Below, piece after piece: positions 61,044 to 64,000 of a stretch of 64,000 nucleotides of DNA. A program made the position numbers and the translations under genes. Source of the DNA: Chryseobacterium mulctrae (GTDB taxonomy: Bacteria > Bacteroidota > Bacteroidia > Flavobacteriales > Weeksellaceae); contig NZ_VAJL01000001.1 of assembly GCF_006175945.1 (NCBI RefSeq), positions 186,001 through 250,000 of the forward strand, given 5' to 3'. Position 1 is the stretch's first letter, and each line of letters begins with the position of its first letter. The notes beneath the pieces were generated by a model. That model was not told the origin of the DNA. It did not search any database and was given only the letters and a program-made list of their open reading frames with translations.

Positions 61044-61406
61044 ATGAAAAAAATATTAATCGCAGATGACGAACATAAAATATTAATGTCTCTAGAATAC
61101 AGTTTCCGGAAAATAGGGTACGAAGTATACATTGCAAGAGACGGAGCTGAGGTTTTAGAATTTCTAAAAACTCTTGTTCCGGACGTCATTTTATTAGATA
61201 TCATGATGCCGAAACTTGACGGTTACAGCACTTTGGAAGAAATTAAAAAAAATGAAGCTTTAAACAATACAAAAGTTCTTTTCTTAAGCGCTAAGAATAA
61301 TCCGAAAGACATAGAAAAAGGCTTGGGAAAGGGAGCTGATGCATATGTGACAAAACCTTATTCGATTAAAAAATTAATTCAGCAGATTGAGGAACTTTTA
61401 GGATAA
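61044..61406 (+). CDS. Receiver-only response regulator
   Basis: The 120-residue single receiver domain has acidic pair D8/D9 (LIADDEHKIL), phospho-acceptor D52 (VILLDIMMPKLDG), Ser in LFLSAKN and Lys in DAYVTKPYSIKKL. No DNA-binding or output domain follows. It sits 35 bp after the symporter-kinase gene, so it is the cognate partner. In proteobacteria the partner (CrbR/ErdR) has a LuxR-type DNA-binding part; here the output must be a separate protein. Confidence 0.9.
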   Translation: MKKILIADDEHKILMSLEYSFRKIGYEVYIARDGAEVLEFLKTLVPDVILLDIMMPKLDGYSTLEEIKKNEALNNTKVLFLSAKNNPKDIEKGLGKGADAYVTKPYSIKKLIQQIEELLG

Positions 61407-61513
61407 TTCAAACATAAATATCACAAGTGGATTACACAAATAACACAAATCCTTTTGTGTCATTCGTGAAAAAAACTAGTGTAATTAGTTTTTAAAAAAC
61501 AAACACAGAAAAT

Positions 61514-63406
61514 ATGAACACAGATAATTTATTTAAACAAAGCATAGAAAATAAGGAGCAATTCTGGAAAGAACAAGCTCAGGAAATTTCGTGGTTTGAA
61601 TTTCCCGAAACGATTATTTCGAAAGATAAAAACAACTACACACAATGGTTTAAAGACGGAAAACTCAATATGTCTTATTTGTGCATCGACAAACATATTG
61701 AAGACGGCTTTGGAGAAGAAATTGCGATTATTTATGATTCTCCCGTTACCAATCAAAAGAAAAAATATACTTTCAATCAGGCTAAAGAAGAAATATCAAA
61801 ATTAGCAGGCGGTTTGGTTTCTTTAGGTTTAAAAAAAGGCGACACGGCTGTAATTTATATGCCAATGATTCCGCAGACGCTTTTTGCAATGTTGGCTTGT
61901 GCGAGAATCGGTGTGATTCACAATGTTGTTTTCGGAGGTTTTGCGCCACACGAATTGGTTGTAAGAATTGATGATTGCAAACCAAAAGCTTTAATTACTG
62001 CAACCGCAGGAGTTGAAATCGCCAAAAGAATTCCTTATCTACCTTTAGTAGAAAAAGCGATTGAATTGGCGCAGGATAAGGTAGATAATATAATTGTCTT
62101 CAATAGAAAGCTGACTGATAATAAGGACGAAATGTTCGAAGGAATTATTGATTACGAAGAATTGGTTTCAACATCAGAACCTGCAGATTGTGTTTCTGTA
62201 GAATCCAATCATCCTTTGTATTTATTATACACTTCCGGAACTACCGGAAAACCCAAGGGAATCACCAGAGATACGGGAGGTTATGCTACTGCGTTGAAAT
62301 TTTCCATGAAATATATTTATGGAATTGAGCAAGGCGAAACTTTTTGGGCAGCATCCGATTTTGGTTGGGCAGTTGGTCACAGTTACACGGTTTACGCTCC
62401 TTTAATCAACCGAAATACAACGATTATTTTTGAAGGAAAACCGATTATGACTCCCGATGCAGGAACTTTTTGGAGAATCATTTCTGAGCATAAAGTTTCG
62501 GCAATGTTTACGGCTCCAACTGCAATTAGAGCGATTAAAAAAGAAGACCCGAATGGCGAATTGATTAAAAAATATGATTTAAGCCATTTCAAAAAACAGT
62601 TTTTGGCAGGTGAAAGGTGTGACGTTGCAACCTTAGACTGGTTTGCAGAACACATCGGAGTTCCCGCCATTGACCATTGGTGGCAAACAGAATCTGGTTC
62701 ACCAATGTTGGGTTTAATGACTTTTAATGATGATTATAAAATTAAAAGAGCGGCTGCAGGAAACCCGATTCCAGGATATGATATTAAAATTTTTGATGAA
62801 AATGGTTACGAATTAGACGAGCACAAAGAAGGATATTTAGTCATCAAACTTCCACTTCCTCCAGGTGCTCTTTTAGGGGTTTGGAATGATTATGAACGTT
62901 TTGAAAAAAGCTATTTATCTCAATATAAAGGTTATTATTTCTCAGGAGATGGCGCCATAAAAGATGAAGACGGTTATATTTTCATCACAGGAAGAGTTGA
63001 CGATGTGATTAACGTTGCAGGACACCGACTTTCAACTTCCGAAATGGAAGAAATTGTTTCGTCTCATCCCGATGTTGCCGAATGTGCCGTTGTAGGAATT
63101 GATGATGATCTGCGTGGACAAGCTCCTTTTGCAACCGTTGTTTTGAAAAACGGTTCTGAAATTTCGGAAGAAAATGTAGAAAAAGAAATTATTCTGAAAG
63201 TAAGAGAAAAGATAGGTGCTGTTGCTTTTTTAAAAAGCGTGATGGTCGTAAAAAGGCTTCCAAAAACAAGATCCGGAAAAACTTTAAGAAAACTCATCAG
63301 AACCATTATTGATAATAAAGAATTTCAGATTCCTTCGACGATTGATGATGAAAAAATTATTGATGAGATTCAAGAAAAATTCAAGACTTACAAAAACAAA
63401 AAATAA
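61514..63406 (+). CDS. Acyl-CoA synthetase, propionyl-CoA synthetase-like
   Basis: The 630-residue AMP-forming ligase has the P-loop YTSGTTGKPKGITRD and, after it, TGGYATALKFSMKYIYGIEQ. The latter is closer to PrpE/ACSS3 than to Acs. WWQTESGSPML, YFSGDGAIKDEDGYIFITGR and the catalytic Lys in TRSGKTLRK are intact. It activates a short-chain acid, probably propionate, to its CoA ester. It precedes a true acs gene, so the pair covers propionate and acetate. Probably under control of the kinase/regulator pair upstream. Confidence 0.85.
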   Translation: MNTDNLFKQSIENKEQFWKEQAQEISWFEFPETIISKDKNNYTQWFKDGKLNMSYLCIDKHIEDGFGEEIAIIYDSPVTNQKKKYTFNQAKEEISKLAGGLVSLGLKKGDTAVIYMPMIPQTLFAMLACARIGVIHNVVFGGFAPHELVVRIDDCKPKALITATAGVEIAKRIPYLPLVEKAIELAQDKVDNIIVFNRKLTDNKDEMFEGIIDYEELVSTSEPADCVSVESNHPLYLLYTSGTTGKPKGITRDTGGYATALKFSMKYIYGIEQGETFWAASDFGWAVGHSYTVYAPLINRNTTIIFEGKPIMTPDAGTFWRIISEHKVSAMFTAPTAIRAIKKEDPNGELIKKYDLSHFKKQFLAGERCDVATLDWFAEHIGVPAIDHWWQTESGSPMLGLMTFNDDYKIKRAAAGNPIPGYDIKIFDENGYELDEHKEGYLVIKLPLPPGALLGVWNDYERFEKSYLSQYKGYYFSGDGAIKDEDGYIFITGRVDDVINVAGHRLSTSEMEEIVSSHPDVAECAVVGIDDDLRGQAPFATVVLKNGSEISEENVEKEIILKVREKIGAVAFLKSVMVVKRLPKTRSGKTLRKLIRTIIDNKEFQIPSTIDDEKIIDEIQEKFKTYKNKK

Positions 63407-63440
63407 TTTAAAAATAAATAATTTCTAAAAAAATAAAAGT

Positions 63441-64000
63441 ATGAGAAATTACGTGATAGAAGATTTACCGCACTACTTTGAAGAGTACAAAAAATCAATC
63501 AAAAACCCTAAAAAATTCTGGGATAAAGTTGCTGATCAGAATTTTGTATGGTATCAAAGATGGAGCAAGGTGGTAAAATATGATATGAATGAAGCGAAAA
63601 TCACTTGGTTTAAAGATGCTAAATTAAATATCACCAAAAACTGCCTCGACAGACATTTATCGGTAAGAGGAGAAAAAACTGCCATCATTTGGGAACCGAA
63701 TGATCCGAAAGAAGAAGAAGCACAACACATTTCTTACAACGAATTATATACAAGAGTCAACAAAACAGCCAATGTTCTTCGCGAAATGGGAATTGAAAAA
63801 GGCGACAGAGTCTGTATTTATCTTCCCATGATCCCTGAATTGGCAGTTACTATGTTGGCGTGTGCAAAATTAGGAGCGGTTCATTCTGTAATTTTTGCAG
63901 GGTTTTCAGCTTCGGCCGTGGTCTCAAGAGTAAATGATTGTGGCGCAAAAATGTTGATTACTTCAGACGGAAGTTACAGAGGAAGCAAAGTTTTAGATTT
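63441..64000 (+). CDS. acs: Acetyl-CoA synthetase, N-terminal part (runs off window)
   Basis: An open frame starts at ATG 63441 (MRNYVIEDLPHYFEEYKKSI) and continues to the window end for 186 codons. It shows the ACS N-terminal domain (FWDKVADQNFVWYQRWSKV) followed by ISYNELYTRVNKTANVLREM, RVCIYLPMIPELAVTMLACAK and GAVHSVIFAGFSASAVVSRV. These match acetyl-CoA synthetase better than the ligase before it. The catalytic C-terminal part lies outside. It starts 35 bp after the propionyl-CoA synthetase-like gene, in the same direction. Confidence 0.92.
   Translation, partial: MRNYVIEDLPHYFEEYKKSIKNPKKFWDKVADQNFVWYQRWSKVVKYDMNEAKITWFKDAKLNITKNCLDRHLSVRGEKTAIIWEPNDPKEEEAQHISYNELYTRVNKTANVLREMGIEKGDRVCIYLPMIPELAVTMLACAKLGAVHSVIFAGFSASAVVSRVNDCGAKMLITSDGSYRGSKVLD

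Overview
The window looks like a chromosome segment of a Chryseobacterium-like member of the Bacteroidota (family Weeksellaceae). The DNA is AT-rich, starts lack Shine-Dalgarno sequences, and some promoters carry TAnnTTTG-type -7 elements. Many genes start with signal peptides ending in AQ or SQ, and the gene neighbourhoods are typical of flavobacteria (GNAT-argGCDF'BEH, pyrB-carA-carB, and an acetate/propionate CoA-ligase cluster). The genus is inferred from memory of such neighbourhoods, not from a search.

Bases 1-20443 are an accessory island ending exactly at the 3' end of a tRNA-Ser(UGA) gene. It carries the backbone of a mobilizable element: an excisionase-like HTH protein, a P-loop helicase/primase, a TOPRIM primase, a MobC-like protein and a relaxase, with an iteron-like block between the two replication genes. 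Upstream are four single-gene cargo inserts, separated by decayed copies of the 3' end of one backbone gene. Downstream are two tandem transglutaminase-like secreted proteins, a short RHS-core protein with an HNH toxin tip and its probable immunity gene. Then come a GIY-YIG protein, a reverse transcriptase cut off by an IS3-family element, and an orphan gene. No integrase is present; it would lie outside the window.

Bases 20444-33350 are ordinary chromosome: trxB, holA, a small HsdR-N-like nuclease domain, a HAD phosphatase, a dienelactone hydrolase, small stress or regulatory genes, an ABC ATPase with a large membrane protein, and a retropepsin-like secreted protein. Bases 33350-38500 are a second accessory patch of single secreted or membrane-protein genes separated by a conserved leader repeat that also occurs in the first island. 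An IS91-family element with an accessory tyrosine recombinase has landed in it.

Bases 38549-54000 hold the carbamoyl-phosphate economy of the cell: pyrB-carA-carB and, beyond an Lrp/AsnC regulator, a complete arginine pathway. pyrB is preceded by a 23-codon leader ORF whose stop codon overlaps an intrinsic terminator, which predicts pyrBI-like attenuation. carA and carB each have a 7-bp repeat array directly before the start codon. The N-acyl-ornithine carbamoyltransferase has Val at the position that separates acetyl- from succinyl-ornithine enzymes.

Bases 54156-64000 are a carboxylate uptake and activation module. It comprises an InsA-like zinc-finger/HTH protein without a transposase, an outer-membrane porin, an MFS symporter, two tiny membrane proteins, a sodium/solute symporter fused to a histidine kinase (CrbS/MxtR type), a receiver-only response regulator, a propionyl-CoA-synthetase-like ligase, and the start of acetyl-CoA synthetase. 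Dispersed palindromic and REP-like repeats are scattered through the chromosomal part.
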